DNA of 64,000 nucleotides from Candidatus Nanopelagicales bacterium (GTDB taxonomy: Bacteria; Actinomycetota; Actinomycetes; S36-B12; GCA-2699445): contig JBAOHO010000009.1 of the NCBI GenBank assembly GCA_037045355.1, positions 1-64,000 of the forward strand, in the 5' to 3' direction. The notes under the pieces are model-generated. The model saw nothing but the letters and a program-made list of their open reading frames with translations, was not told where the DNA came from and did not search any database. The translations under genes and the position numbers were made by a program. Shown one piece after another: positions 1-11,437 of the stretch. How positions within the stretch are numbered: position 1 is the stretch's first letter; each line of letters opens with the position of its first letter.

Positions 1-2673
<2,673 letters not shown>

Positions 2674-2780
2674 CACACTTTTCTTCTCCCGATGAGTTTC
2701 GGCTTGTCGGCGAGATAATGCACGCGTCCACTGTGCGGTTCCCGAGGTACGGTCGGGAATCCGATTGATATCTCCATAGA

Positions 2781-2897
2781 GTTACGGCGGCCATAGCGAA
2801 AGGGAAACGCCCGGCTCCATTCCGAACCCGGAAGCTAAGCCTTTCAGCGCCGATGGTACTGCGTGGGAGACTGCGTGGGAGAGTAGGTGCCGCCGGA
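2781..2897 (+). rRNA. rrf: 5S ribosomal RNA
   Basis: A 117-nt segment about 108 nt after the 23S end, with the actinobacterial 5S pattern: CGGCGGCCATAGCG at the 5' side, AACGCCCGG, TTCCGAACCCGGAAGCTAAG in the middle, GATGGTACTGC and GGGAGAGTAGG, and a 3' end (GCCGCCGGAC) that pairs with the 5' CGGCGGC. Ends are placed by alignment in memory with Streptomyces 5S and could move by 1-3 nt. It completes a 16S-23S-5S operon of which only the last part is in the window; no tRNA is seen after it. Confidence 0.95.
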
Positions 2898-2909
2898 CAT
2901 TCTTCACAC

Positions 2910-2941
2910 CGTTGGGGGCCGCAGTAATGCGGCCCCCAACG
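2910..2941 (+). terminator. Hairpin after the rRNA operon
   Basis: A perfect 13-bp inverted repeat (2910-2922 with 2929-2941, loop AGTAAT) begins 12 nt after the 5S gene. It is very GC-rich and has no T-run behind it, as is common for actinobacterial intrinsic terminators. Its right arm is also the first unit of the tandem repeat that follows. Confidence 0.7.
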
Positions 2942-3078
2942 CAATTTCAAAGGGGGGTCGCGGCACACCAATGCGGCCCCCAACGTAATTTCAAAGGGGG
3001 GTCGCGGCACACCAATGCGGCCCCCAACGCAATTTCAAAGGGGGGTCGCGGCACACCAATGCGGCCCCCAACGCAATT
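2929..3078. repeat. 44-bp tandem repeat, about 3.4 copies
   Basis: Units start at 2929, 2973, 3017 and 3061 (the last is 18 bp long). Full copies are nearly identical; unit 2 has CGTAATTTC where the others have CGCAATTTC. Each junction can fold GGGGGTCGC against GCGGCCCCC (one G-U pair) around the 11-nt loop GGCACACCAAT, so the array makes a series of hairpins downstream of the first perfect one. Together with the rrn hairpin and the TPR-gene leader it fills the 304-bp space 2898-3201; ORFs read through it are spurious. Confidence 0.9.
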
Positions 3079-3201
3079 CCGGGCCCGAATTGTGGGGTGC
3101 GAACGCGTGTGGGGGGCGCAGCGAGTTCGGCGCGGAGGGACCAACGAGGCCCGGGACAGGACGGATTCTTGAGGGAGTAGAGGGAATCGAGGAGTGGGGA
3201 C

Positions 3202-4263
3202 ATGAGCCAAGATGATGACGACGGGACCCGACCTGGCCGCGACGATGAGCGACCAACCTCGACCGGCGCCCGTGGAAGCAGTCGTTCCCGATCCAGCGAT
3301 GGTAGTGGTTCGGACTCTCGCAGCGACTCGCCTCGTGGCCCACGGTCTGAGCCGACGCGCGGTTCTCGGGGCGCACCACCGCGCGAATCCCGAGGCGGTC
3401 AGTCCCGCCGACGCGGCTCACGCAATGAGCCGAGCCAGGGTTCGCGGGGTAGTTCCCGCCGTGATTCGGGAGCACATCACTCGCGCGGTGGGCGCGCAGC
3501 GCCGCCGGAGGGCGAGGACTTCGGCAAGGTGGCCAAAGGCTCGGTCCATGGACCCGAAGTCGATCGGGACGCGGTCATCGGCGAACTCGACCACTCGGTT
3601 CGCCGAGAGTTGTCCTCACTGCCCGGCACGTTGGCCGAGAAGGTCGCGGGGCACCTGATCATGGCGGCACGACTCTTGGACGACGACCCCGAGCTCGCAT
3701 TGGCGCACGCGCGGACTGCCCACGACCTCGCGCCCCGCATCGTGGCGGTTCGCGAAGCCCTCGCCATCGCGTCCTATCACGGCGGTGACTACCGCACGGC
3801 GCTGCGTGAGGCCCGCACTGTGCGCAGGATGGCGGGCGATGATTCCTGGCTTCCCATGATCGCCGATTGTGAGCGAGGTCTCGGTCGACCGGAGAAAGCA
3901 CTCGATCTCATCGCCGAGGCCGACTTGTCGGCGTTGCCGGACGATGTGCGCGCGGAGTGTCTGATGGTGGCCAGCGGAGCGCGCGGGGACATAGGCCAGA
4001 AGGACGCTGCTGTTGCGGTGCTCGACAACGACCTGCTGCGCAGCAGGCAGAAGAGTGTGTGGTCGGCCCGTTATCGCTTGGCTTTCTCAGACGCTCTGGC
4101 GGCCGCGGGACGAACGGATGAGGCGCAACGCTGGCTGGCGTTGGCCGCGGCTTCAGATCCGACAGGGAGTTCCGCGGCGGCAGCGCGGATCTCTGGAGCG
4201 GATGACCTCGAGCTGTTCGACGTCTTGGAAGCGTCGGACGGCGAGGAGTCTGACTCGGATTGA
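3202..4263 (+). CDS. TPR-like protein with Arg/Ser/Gly-rich disordered N-terminus
   Basis: 353 residues; ATG preceded by AGGAG eight bases upstream. Residues 1-105 are low-complexity and rich in R, S, G, D and P with repeated SRG/RGS patterns, so probably disordered. From about 135 to 325 the protein is alpha-helical with helix pairs rich in Ala/Leu/Arg that look like degenerate tetratricopeptide repeats (for example around AHARTAHDLAPR and ALREARTVRRMAGDD). The C-terminus is acidic. Actinobacteria carry a comparable TPR protein directly before a HAD phosphatase (the Rv1691-Rv1692 pair in M. tuberculosis), which is the arrangement here. Function is unknown; a scaffold or protein-protein interaction role is inferred only from the fold. 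Confidence 0.85.
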   Translation: MSQDDDDGTRPGRDDERPTSTGARGSSRSRSSDGSGSDSRSDSPRGPRSEPTRGSRGAPPRESRGGQSRRRGSRNEPSQGSRGSSRRDSGAHHSRGGRAAPPEGEDFGKVAKGSVHGPEVDRDAVIGELDHSVRRELSSLPGTLAEKVAGHLIMAARLLDDDPELALAHARTAHDLAPRIVAVREALAIASYHGGDYRTALREARTVRRMAGDDSWLPMIADCERGLGRPEKALDLIAEADLSALPDDVRAECLMVASGARGDIGQKDAAVAVLDNDLLRSRQKSVWSARYRLAFSDALAAAGRTDEAQRWLALAAASDPTGSSAAAARISGADDLELFDVLEASDGEESDSD

Positions 4264-5315
4264 CGCGCGGTGGCGGCGCAGTGTGCCAGCATCGGAAGGT
4301 GCTCTCCTCAGCCGCCCTGGTCCAAAGCTACGACTCTCTGCTGTTGGATCTCGACGGTGTCGTCTATATCGGCGCTGACCCCGTCCCGCAGGCCGTCGCC
4401 ACGATCAGCGCTGTCCAGCAGTCCGGTCGGCGTGTCTGCTATGTCACGAACAACGCGGCCCGACCCCCGGGCGAGGTCGCGGACCATCTGATCGCCTTGG
4501 GGCTGCAGGCCTCCGCGTCAGACGTCGTGACCTCAGCTCAAGCCGGCGCCCAACTCGTCGCAGCCCAAACCCCACGTGGCTCGGCAGTTCTGGCGGTCGG
4601 CGGCCCAGGAGTGGCCGCGGCGCTCACCGAGGCCGGTTTCGTCGTGGTGGATGCCATCTCGGACCCACTTCCCGATACCGGAGACGATGTCGCTGCCGTG
4701 ATGCAGGGATTCGGTACCGAGGTCGGCTGGCGTGCATTGGCCCGCGCCTCGTTCGCCATTGCGCGCGGAATCCCGTGGATCGCGACCAACACAGATCTCA
4801 CGATTCCTGTCTCCGGTGGTGTGGCGCCGGGAAACGGCACCCTCGTGCATGCCGTCGCGATGGCGACGGGGCGCACGCCAGAGGTGGCCGGCAAGCCGTT
4901 CCCGCCGCTTCTATTGCGAGCCTCCGAGATGTCGCAGGGGTTGCGGCCTCTGGTCGTCGGTGATCGATTGGACACCGACATCGAGGGAGCCTGCAACGCC
5001 AAGATGTCATCGTTGCTCGTCCTGACGGGAGTGTCGCGGGCGCTGGACCTGTGGCGGGCGCCGGCCACCGCTCGACCACAGCATCTCGCCCGTGACCTGT
5101 CCGACCTGCTTCGTCCCGCGCTGAAAGTTCATCTCGCCGACGGCCGGACCACCTCCGGCCCGGCGAGTGCCCGGATCACCGGGTCGCACCTCGACCTTGA
5201 CGTCGCCGAGGATCCCGTAGGCGCGATCTGGGCGGCCGCGCACGCGATCTGGGCGGCGGATGCCGAACCGGACAATGCAGTGGAGCTGGCCGCCTCGCTC
5301 GACGAGATGCTCTGA
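4260..5315 (+). CDS. HAD-superfamily IIA phosphatase (NagD / glycerol-3-phosphate phosphatase type)
   Basis: Haloacid-dehalogenase fold phosphatase. Motif I DLDGVVYIG carries the nucleophile and acid/base Asp; motif II is in YVTNNAARPP; the motif III Lys is in EVAGKPFPP; motif IV is GDRLDTDIEGA. Class IIA cap and length fit NagD-like enzymes and the M. tuberculosis homologue Rv1692, reported as a D,L-glycerol-3-phosphate phosphatase. The listed TTG start overlaps the upstream stop by 4 nt and has GAGGAG about 11 nt upstream; in-frame GTG codons at 4281 and 4299 are alternatives that leave the catalytic core intact. Probably co-transcribed with the TPR gene. It meets the next gene tail to tail with no base between the stops (TGA|TCA). 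Confidence 0.88.
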   Translation: MTRGGGAVCQHRKVLSSAALVQSYDSLLLDLDGVVYIGADPVPQAVATISAVQQSGRRVCYVTNNAARPPGEVADHLIALGLQASASDVVTSAQAGAQLVAAQTPRGSAVLAVGGPGVAAALTEAGFVVVDAISDPLPDTGDDVAAVMQGFGTEVGWRALARASFAIARGIPWIATNTDLTIPVSGGVAPGNGTLVHAVAMATGRTPEVAGKPFPPLLLRASEMSQGLRPLVVGDRLDTDIEGACNAKMSSLLVLTGVSRALDLWRAPATARPQHLARDLSDLLRPALKVHLADGRTTSGPASARITGSHLDLDVAEDPVGAIWAAAHAIWAADAEPDNAVELAASLDEML

Positions 5316-5732
5316 TCAGCTCGGCAACTCCCGAAACAGGCACGTCAGTCGAGCTGTGCAGCACAGCCGCCCTCCGTCGTCGGTCACGGAGATCGCCATC
5401 GTCGCCAGCGTGCGACCCACGCTGATCGGGCGGCAGGAAGCGTGCACCTGCCCCTCGCGAGCCGAACGGTGGTGGGTGCACGACAACTCGACACCGACCG
5501 GGACCTTCCCTTCCGGCGCCAGCAAGGCGGCGTGGATCGATCCGACGGTTTCGGCCAGGACCGCGTTCGCCCCACCGTGCAGCAGGCCGTAAGGCTGTCG
5601 GTTCCCGGCAACGGGCATGTCCGCTGTCACCTGTTCCTGATCAGCGCGGGTCAGTTCGATCCTCATCGTGGTCGCCAGCTCACCCATGTGGCGGCGCATC
5701 CAGGCAAGGGCTTCCGGGTCGGTGTCAGGCAC
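5316..5732 (-). CDS. Hotdog-fold thioesterase (PaaI family)
   Basis: About 138 residues from a GTG at 5732. The hotdog signature GLLHGGANAVLAETVGS contains the usual His-Gly-Gly and the helix with the acidic residue, followed by the long strands of the fold (VGVELSCTHHRSAREG, RTLATMAISVTDD). Family members hydrolyse acyl- or aryl-CoA thioesters; the substrate cannot be told from sequence. The reading frame stays open upstream to 5849, but that would run into polA, so the GTG at 5732 or the ATG 11 codons further in is more likely. It is divergent from polA. Confidence 0.85.
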   Translation of the reverse strand: MPDTDPEALAWMRRHMGELATTMRIELTRADQEQVTADMPVAGNRQPYGLLHGGANAVLAETVGSIHAALLAPEGKVPVGVELSCTHHRSAREGQVHASCRPISVGRTLATMAISVTDDGGRLCCTARLTCLFRELPS

Positions 5733-5781
5733 AGACGGAGGGTATCCGAACCCTGATGCCACAAGACTCCGTCCCGGTGCA

Positions 5782-5795
5782 TAGGCTCGGCGAGA
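5782..5795 (+). promoter_or_regulatory. -10 box for a leaderless polA mRNA
   Basis: TAGGCT at 5782-5787 lies 7 nt before the polA ATG (5795), placing the predicted transcription start at or within a few bases of the start codon. No Shine-Dalgarno sequence is present. The spacing recurs at uvrB, uvrA, uvrC, ctaA and others in this window. Confidence 0.5.
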
Positions 5796-8452
5796 TGACC
5801 CAGGACCGACTGCTGCTGCTTGACGGGCACTCACTGGCCTACCGCGCATTCTTCGCGCTTCCGGTCGAGAACTTCTCTACCACGACCGGTCAGCCCACCA
5901 ACGCGGTGTACGGGTTCACAGCGATGCTGATCAATACCTTGCGGGACGAGAACCCGACGCACATCGCGGTCGCGTTCGACGTGTCGCGCGAGACCTTCCG
6001 TCGCGAGCAGTTCGCCGAGTACAAGGGCAACCGAAGCGCTTCCCCTCCGGAGTTCTCCGGTCAGGTGGACTTGATCGCCGAGGTCCTGGACGCACTGGGC
6101 ATCACGTCGATTCGGCTGGCGGGCTACGAGGCCGATGACATCATCGCGACTCTTGCCAAGCAGGCCACGCAACGGGGGACGGAGGTGTTGATCCTGTCCG
6201 GTGACCGGGACGCCCTGCAACTCGTCGATCCCCAAGTCACTGTGCTCTACCCGCGCAAAGGGGTCTCCGATCTGGCGCGCATGACCCCGGACGCGGTCCA
6301 GCAGAAGTACAACGTCCCCCCGGCGCTCTATCCCGACCTCGCGGCCATCGTGGGGGAGTCGTCCGACAACCTCCCCGGAGTCCCGGGCGTGGGCCCCGGG
6401 TATGCCTCCAAATGGTTGAACCAGTACGGGTCACTCGACGGCGTCGTCGATCACGCCAACGAGATCACCGGGAAGAAGGGCGAAGCGCTGCGCGCCCACC
6501 TGTCACAGGTTCTCTTGAACCGACAGATCAACGAACTCGTGAGCGATCTGCAACTCCCCGACACCATTGACGACCTGAAGCGGACTCCCATCGATCGGAC
6601 CCGCGTCCATGAGGTGTTCGACGCGCTGCAGTTCCGAGTTCTGCGGGACCGCTTGTTCGAGCAGCTGGAGGCCGAGGTTGCCCCAGCGGGTGTGCAGTTC
6701 GACACGCAGGTGACGACCCTGGCGCCGGGCACAGTCCGCTCCTGGCTCTTCGATGCAGGACCGCAGGCGGGCCTCGCGTTCGCGGGGCGCTGGGGCCGAG
6801 GTACGGGCGACCTGTGGTCGCTTGCCATTGCCATGAGCGACGCCGTCGCCTGGATCGATCTGGGAACCACGACCGACGACGACGACCTCGCGTTGGCGGA
6901 CTGGCTGGCGGATTCCGATCGCACCAAGATCGGGCACGATGTGAAGGGACCTCTCCTCGCGCTCGCTGCTCGAGGATGGGATTTGAACGGGCTCGTGATG
7001 GACACCGCGCTCGCGGCCTACCTGGCGTTGCCCGGCCAACGGTCCTTCGATCTGGCGGACCTGTGCGCCCGGTTCCTGGGACGGGATCTGGCGACATCAT
7101 CCGGACCTGACGATCAACTCACCTTCGACGGAACCGACACCGCCGATGCCGTTCAGTTGGGCATCGCTGCCCGAGCGACCCAGGATCTGGCGGCGGTACT
7201 TGCCGAGCAGCTGAGGGAACGCTCGGGTCTGGATCTGCTCACCGACGTCGAGCTCCCTCTTCAAGGAGTCCTGGCCACTATGGAGCGGACCGGGATCAGC
7301 GTCGATCTTCCGCATCTCGAGGCCCTGGAAAGTGAGTTCGCCGAGCAAGTCCGGGCCGCAGAAGCGGAAGCGCACGAGTTGGCCGGGCGACCATTCAACC
7401 TGGGAAGTCCGAAGCAACTGCAGGAGATTCTCTTCGTCGAACGTGGCCTTCCCAAGACGAAGCGGATCAAGACCGGCTACACGACCGACGCGGATGCGTT
7501 GCAGAGCCTGTATGCCAAGACCGATGATCCGTTGTTGGCGAAGCTGTTGCGGTGGCGCGACGTCAGCAGACTGCGCCAAACCGTCGCCGGCCTGATCCCC
7601 CTCGCCGATGCCGATGCTCGTATCCACACCACGTTCAACCAGACGGTTGCCGCGACCGGGCGACTGTCCAGTGTCGATCCGAACCTGCAGAACATCCCCA
7701 TTCGCACCGATGCCGGCCGACGGATCCGCCAAGGTTTCGTCGTCACCGATGGTTACGACTGCCTGCTGACTGCCGACTACAGCCAGATCGAGATGCGCAT
7801 CATGGCCCACCTCTCGGGCGATACCGCGCTCATCTCGGCGCTGACGTCCGGTGAAGACCTGCATACTTCGGTTGCCGCTCAGGTATTCGATGTGGCGGCG
7901 GATGAGGTTGACCCCGAAAAGCGCCGCCGGATCAAAGCGATGTCCTACGGGCTCGCCTACGGCCTTTCCGCCTATGGGTTATCCGCTCAACTGGGCATCG
8001 ACACGGGCGAAGCCAAGACCCTGATGGACACGTACTTCGAGCGGTTCGGCGGCATCCGTGACTACCTCGCCGATGTCGTCGAGCAGGCGCGGATGACCGG
8101 CTTCACGGAGACGATGTTGGGCCGACGTCGTTACCTTCCCGACCTGACCAGTGACAACCGGCAGCGAAGAGAGATGGCGGAGCGGATGGCATTGAACGCG
8201 CCTATCCAGGGATCTGCCGCGGACATCATCAAGGTGGCCATGATCCGGGTAGCGCACGCCCTGAAGGATTCGGCGCTGAGCAGCCGCCTGTTGCTTCAGG
8301 TGCACGATGAGCTCGTGCTCGAGGTGGCGCCCGGGGAGCGACAAGAGGTCACCGCCCTCGTGCGCGAGCACATGTCCGGTGCAGCTCAACTCGCGGTGCC
8401 CTTGGTGGTGAGCACAGGCCACGGCCCCAATTGGGATGCCGCTGCCCACTGA
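5795..8452 (+). CDS. polA: DNA polymerase I
   Basis: 885 residues from the ATG at 5795 (an in-frame upstream ATG at 5756 lies before the -10 box and is less likely). The N-terminal 5' nuclease domain has the metal-binding pattern (LLLDGHSLAYRAF, YEADDIIATLA, LSGDRDALQL, ESSDNLPGVPGVGP). The central 3'-5' exonuclease-like domain lacks the canonical acidic residues, as in mycobacterial PolA, so proofreading is not expected. Family-A polymerase motifs: A at TADYSQIEMR (Asp661), B at RRRIKAMSYGLAYG, C at QVHDE (His837-Glu839). It fills gaps and replaces primers, working with the UvrABC system encoded further along. Confidence 0.97.
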   Translation: MTQDRLLLLDGHSLAYRAFFALPVENFSTTTGQPTNAVYGFTAMLINTLRDENPTHIAVAFDVSRETFRREQFAEYKGNRSASPPEFSGQVDLIAEVLDALGITSIRLAGYEADDIIATLAKQATQRGTEVLILSGDRDALQLVDPQVTVLYPRKGVSDLARMTPDAVQQKYNVPPALYPDLAAIVGESSDNLPGVPGVGPGYASKWLNQYGSLDGVVDHANEITGKKGEALRAHLSQVLLNRQINELVSDLQLPDTIDDLKRTPIDRTRVHEVFDALQFRVLRDRLFEQLEAEVAPAGVQFDTQVTTLAPGTVRSWLFDAGPQAGLAFAGRWGRGTGDLWSLAIAMSDAVAWIDLGTTTDDDDLALADWLADSDRTKIGHDVKGPLLALAARGWDLNGLVMDTALAAYLALPGQRSFDLADLCARFLGRDLATSSGPDDQLTFDGTDTADAVQLGIAARATQDLAAVLAEQLRERSGLDLLTDVELPLQGVLATMERTGISVDLPHLEALESEFAEQVRAAEAEAHELAGRPFNLGSPKQLQEILFVERGLPKTKRIKTGYTTDADALQSLYAKTDDPLLAKLLRWRDVSRLRQTVAGLIPLADADARIHTTFNQTVAATGRLSSVDPNLQNIPIRTDAGRRIRQGFVVTDGYDCLLTADYSQIEMRIMAHLSGDTALISALTSGEDLHTSVAAQVFDVAADEVDPEKRRRIKAMSYGLAYGLSAYGLSAQLGIDTGEAKTLMDTYFERFGGIRDYLADVVEQARMTGFTETMLGRRRYLPDLTSDNRQRREMAERMALNAPIQGSAADIIKVAMIRVAHALKDSALSSRLLLQVHDELVLEVAPGERQEVTALVREHMSGAAQLAVPLVVSTGHGPNWDAAAH

Positions 8453-8509
8453 CGCTCATCGAGGACGTCCGAAGCGCGTTCTACGAGCCATCAGCAGTCA
8501 CGACCCGAT

Positions 8510-8533
8510 GACTGTCACCATACGGTCACAGTC
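8510..8533. promoter_or_regulatory. Imperfect inverted repeat between polA and the hydrolase gene
   Basis: GACTGTCACC (8510-8519), loop ATAC, GGTCACAGTC (8524-8533): ten pairs with one C-C mismatch. It lies 58 nt after the polA stop and 48 nt before the next ATG, with no T-run. It could be a weak terminator or an operator for the downstream gene; the sequence does not decide. Confidence 0.35.
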
Positions 8534-8581
8534 GCAGCCGGCGGTCGGAGCGGCTGTGCCTGGTGTGGCACGGTTACCGAC

Positions 8582-10306
8582 ATGCGGCGATTCCTCCCGG
8601 TGGCGGTCAGTGCTGCCGGTTTCGCCCTGGTTCTGTCGGGCTGCTCGACCAACCCGGTGACGGACGCCAGCAACAACGTGTCCTTCACGTCCTGCAGCAC
8701 AGTCGACTGTGCCGGCACGCTGCCCAGTGGCGCGGTATTCGACATCATCATGCCGCAGGACTGGAACGGCACCCTTGCCATCTACTCACACGGACTTGCT
8801 GCCGAGCGGCCCCTGGCCGACGTCCCAGCGCCGTCGGCAACACCGCAACCCACGATCAGCGACAGCCCCGGCGGTGAGGCCACCCGTTCCGAGGGCAACA
8901 AGCCCACCGGCAAGGACGCCAGTGAATCACCGCAGCCGGAGGCCGAGCGATCCGGATCCGCGCAGCCTGAAGATGGTGGGACCGAGATCCAGCCGCGGCC
9001 AGGGGGACCTGAGTTGGCCCCGCTGTGGGGGGAGGGTGATCGCGCGCTCGCTGATGTCATGCTGCAGGCCGGTTATGCGATCGCCGGCGCGCGGCCACCG
9101 GAGCCAGGCTGGGCCGTGCCCGAACAGATGAAGGCGGCCGAGGAGTTGCATCAGTACTTCTCCGACAACGTCGCGACTCCGAATCGTGTCTACGTGTGGG
9201 GTGAGTCAACAGGTGGCCTGGCCAGCGCTCTGCTCGCCGAGCAGCATCCCGAGTGGGTGTCAGGCGCGGTCGCCATGTGTGCCCCCCTGTCCGGTCCCAT
9301 CGATTCGTTCAATCTCTCGCTCGATGTCGCCTATGCCGTCCGTGAACTCCTCGCCCCCGATCTCGAGTTGGTGGCATACGGCTCCGCCGAGGAAGCGCAG
9401 CGGGCGCGCCAGATCGCGATGTCTGCCATCCGCAAGGCGGCCGATGGGAGTCCCACGATGCAGGCGAAGATCGCCTTCATCGCGGGGATCGGTGAACTAC
9501 CGAATGTGAGCACCACCGAGACTGGCACCACCTGGGAGAGTCAGATCGCCGCCAACGCCGAGGCCATCGGCCACTTGATCGAGCAGAACACAGTCCAGCG
9601 GGAAGTGGTGGAACGGCGCGTTGCGGGCAACTTCAGCGGCAACGGCGGCACTGACTACGCGCTGCGCATCTCGGAGGAACAGCGGATCCAACTGGAGGAG
9701 GTCAAGGCAGGCTTGGCGGACAAGTTCTTGCGGGAGTTGGGTGCGGGCGTCCGCATCACCCCCGATCCCCAGGCCGTCGACCGCGCCACCGCGATGGGCA
9801 CTCTCGGGCCGGACCTGCAGGTTCCGACACTGACCCTGCACAACATCTTCGACCCCGTGTACATCGCTCAGAACGTGTCGTCCTTCGAGCAGGTTCTCTC
9901 CGGTGGTGAGCCGGAGTCCGCAGCGAAGTTGGTGACGGCATTCATGACGCCCCCCTCTACGTATAGCGAGTACAACCCGGCCACCGAGGGCGTCGGGAAC
10001 TGCCAGTTCGAGCCGCGCACCATGCTGGGCGCGATGATCCAACTCAATCAGTGGGTTCGCAACGGCACCTACCCGGGGCGCGATACTTCCCGGCAGTCGT
10101 TCAAATCACCCAGTGTCACTTTGGACTACGACCCCGGCCCGTGGCCGCAGATGTCGGCCACGCCGCAGGTTGCCCCGTCGCCGCAGCAGAACGCGGCTGC
10201 CGCGAGAATGCGCTTGCGCGGGCGGGATGCGCCGAGCCAAGGGGATCCGCAACAACCGTCAGGACTGCGACGCCCGCACAGTCAGAGCGATCGCGGGACC
10301 CGGTGA
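8582..10306 (+). CDS. Secreted lipoprotein, alpha/beta-hydrolase fold
   Basis: 574 residues. The N-terminus is a lipoprotein signal peptide with lipobox LSGC (lipidated Cys21). An oxyanion-type strand/turn (LAIYSHG, residues 65-71) and nucleophile elbow GESTGG (Ser209) mark an alpha/beta hydrolase; the acid and His are probably in NIFDPVY and further on but I cannot assign them firmly. Residues about 76-148 form a Pro/Ser/Glu-rich, probably disordered insertion between two core strands, unusual for the fold. The last ~60 residues are also low-complexity. Substrate unknown; an esterase or peptidase acting outside the membrane is inferred. The stop overlaps the following kinase start (GTGA). 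Confidence 0.8.
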   Translation: MRRFLPVAVSAAGFALVLSGCSTNPVTDASNNVSFTSCSTVDCAGTLPSGAVFDIIMPQDWNGTLAIYSHGLAAERPLADVPAPSATPQPTISDSPGGEATRSEGNKPTGKDASESPQPEAERSGSAQPEDGGTEIQPRPGGPELAPLWGEGDRALADVMLQAGYAIAGARPPEPGWAVPEQMKAAEELHQYFSDNVATPNRVYVWGESTGGLASALLAEQHPEWVSGAVAMCAPLSGPIDSFNLSLDVAYAVRELLAPDLELVAYGSAEEAQRARQIAMSAIRKAADGSPTMQAKIAFIAGIGELPNVSTTETGTTWESQIAANAEAIGHLIEQNTVQREVVERRVAGNFSGNGGTDYALRISEEQRIQLEEVKAGLADKFLRELGAGVRITPDPQAVDRATAMGTLGPDLQVPTLTLHNIFDPVYIAQNVSSFEQVLSGGEPESAAKLVTAFMTPPSTYSEYNPATEGVGNCQFEPRTMLGAMIQLNQWVRNGTYPGRDTSRQSFKSPSVTLDYDPGPWPQMSATPQVAPSPQQNAAAARMRLRGRDAPSQGDPQQPSGLRRPHSQSDRGTR

Positions 10307-11268
10307 CGAGTCCATTGGTGGCCGGGGTCGACCTTGGTGGCACCAACATCAGCGCCGTCGTCCTGGGGCCGGGCGACGCCATACTCGGGGCTGACCGTCG
10401 TCCCACGCCACGCCGTGCCGGACCAGATGAAGTACCCGCCACCATCGCCGCCTCCGTGCATGCGGCCATTGCCACCGCGGGCTGCGACCCCAGGGACGTG
10501 GTGGCCGTCGGAATCGGATGTCCCGGTCAGGTCGACCGCGCCGCTGGCACCATCGGCAATGCGACCATCCTGCCGGACCTTCCGGATGCGTTCCCTTTGG
10601 CCGAGGTCGTGAGCAGCCACTTGTCCCGACCCGTGCTCATCGACAACGATGTCCGGCTCGCTGTCGCCGCGGAGTTGCAGGCGGGTGCCGGCAGCAACTT
10701 CCCCTCATTCCTCGGAGTGTTCCTCGGGACCGGCGTCGGCGCCGGACTCGTCCTGGATGGCCGGCTGTGGCACGGCCGGGGAAACGCCGGTGAGTTCGGC
10801 CACATGGTCGTCGAAATGGATGGCCGGGAATGTGTCTGCGGCCGACGCGGCTGTGTCGAGGCCTACTGCGGCCGCGCCGCCATGGAACGTGAAGCCCGGG
10901 CGCGGGCGGCTGACGGCCGCACGACAGCGCTGTTCGACATGATGGAGTTCAGCGATCGTGATCGCTTGACCAGCAGTGTCTGGGTGCAGGCAGTCGCTGC
11001 CGATGATTCCCTGGCGGTATCGCTCGTGACTGAGGCACAGCGTGCCTTGGGGGCGGGGTTGGCATCCGTCGCGAATCTGCTGGACCTCGACGGGTTCATT
11101 CTCGGTGGGGGTTTGGCGACCCAACTGGGGGAGCCATTCCTCGCTGGGGTCAAGGAGGAGATGTTGGCCCGCGTTTTGGCGGGGCGGCCACCCGAGATCC
11201 GCATGACGGCGCTGGCTGATCTCAGCGGGTCGGTGGGTGCCGCCATGCTTGCGCGGGAGGCGGTTTGA
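10303..11268 (+). CDS. ROK-family sugar kinase (glucokinase type)
   Basis: 321 residues from a GTG that overlaps the preceding stop by 4 nt; the reading frame continues upstream inside the hydrolase gene but that part is shadow. ATP-binding phosphate-1 loop at the start (GVDLGGTNISAVV), catalytic Asp in LIDNDV, glycine-rich GTGVGAGLV, and the ROK zinc site: GEFGHM followed by CVCGRRGCVE. This fits bacterial ATP- or polyphosphate-dependent glucokinases of the ROK group, although other hexoses or N-acylhexosamines are possible substrates. It would feed glucose-6-phosphate into the glycolytic and pentose-phosphate genes found later in the window. Confidence 0.88.
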   Translation: MTSPLVAGVDLGGTNISAVVLGPGDAILGADRRPTPRRAGPDEVPATIAASVHAAIATAGCDPRDVVAVGIGCPGQVDRAAGTIGNATILPDLPDAFPLAEVVSSHLSRPVLIDNDVRLAVAAELQAGAGSNFPSFLGVFLGTGVGAGLVLDGRLWHGRGNAGEFGHMVVEMDGRECVCGRRGCVEAYCGRAAMEREARARAADGRTTALFDMMEFSDRDRLTSSVWVQAVAADDSLAVSLVTEAQRALGAGLASVANLLDLDGFILGGGLATQLGEPFLAGVKEEMLARVLAGRPPEIRMTALADLSGSVGAAMLAREAV

Positions 11269-11437
11269 CCGCGTGCCGACGCTCTTCGTATTCTGGCCGT
11301 TGCGCTTGCGTGTCGCGTTGAACCCCATACCGAGTGGGTCCAGCAGTCCGCTATCGGGTGTCCGGACCTCCCGGATCCCCGATCGGGCACGTCCGTGGGC
11401 CGCGAGAACCGAACAACCCTGAATCGACCACACCTAC

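Noticed and set aside
2929..3078. Possible CRISPR array
   Set aside because: Repeats are directly adjacent with no unique spacers and no cas genes are in the window.
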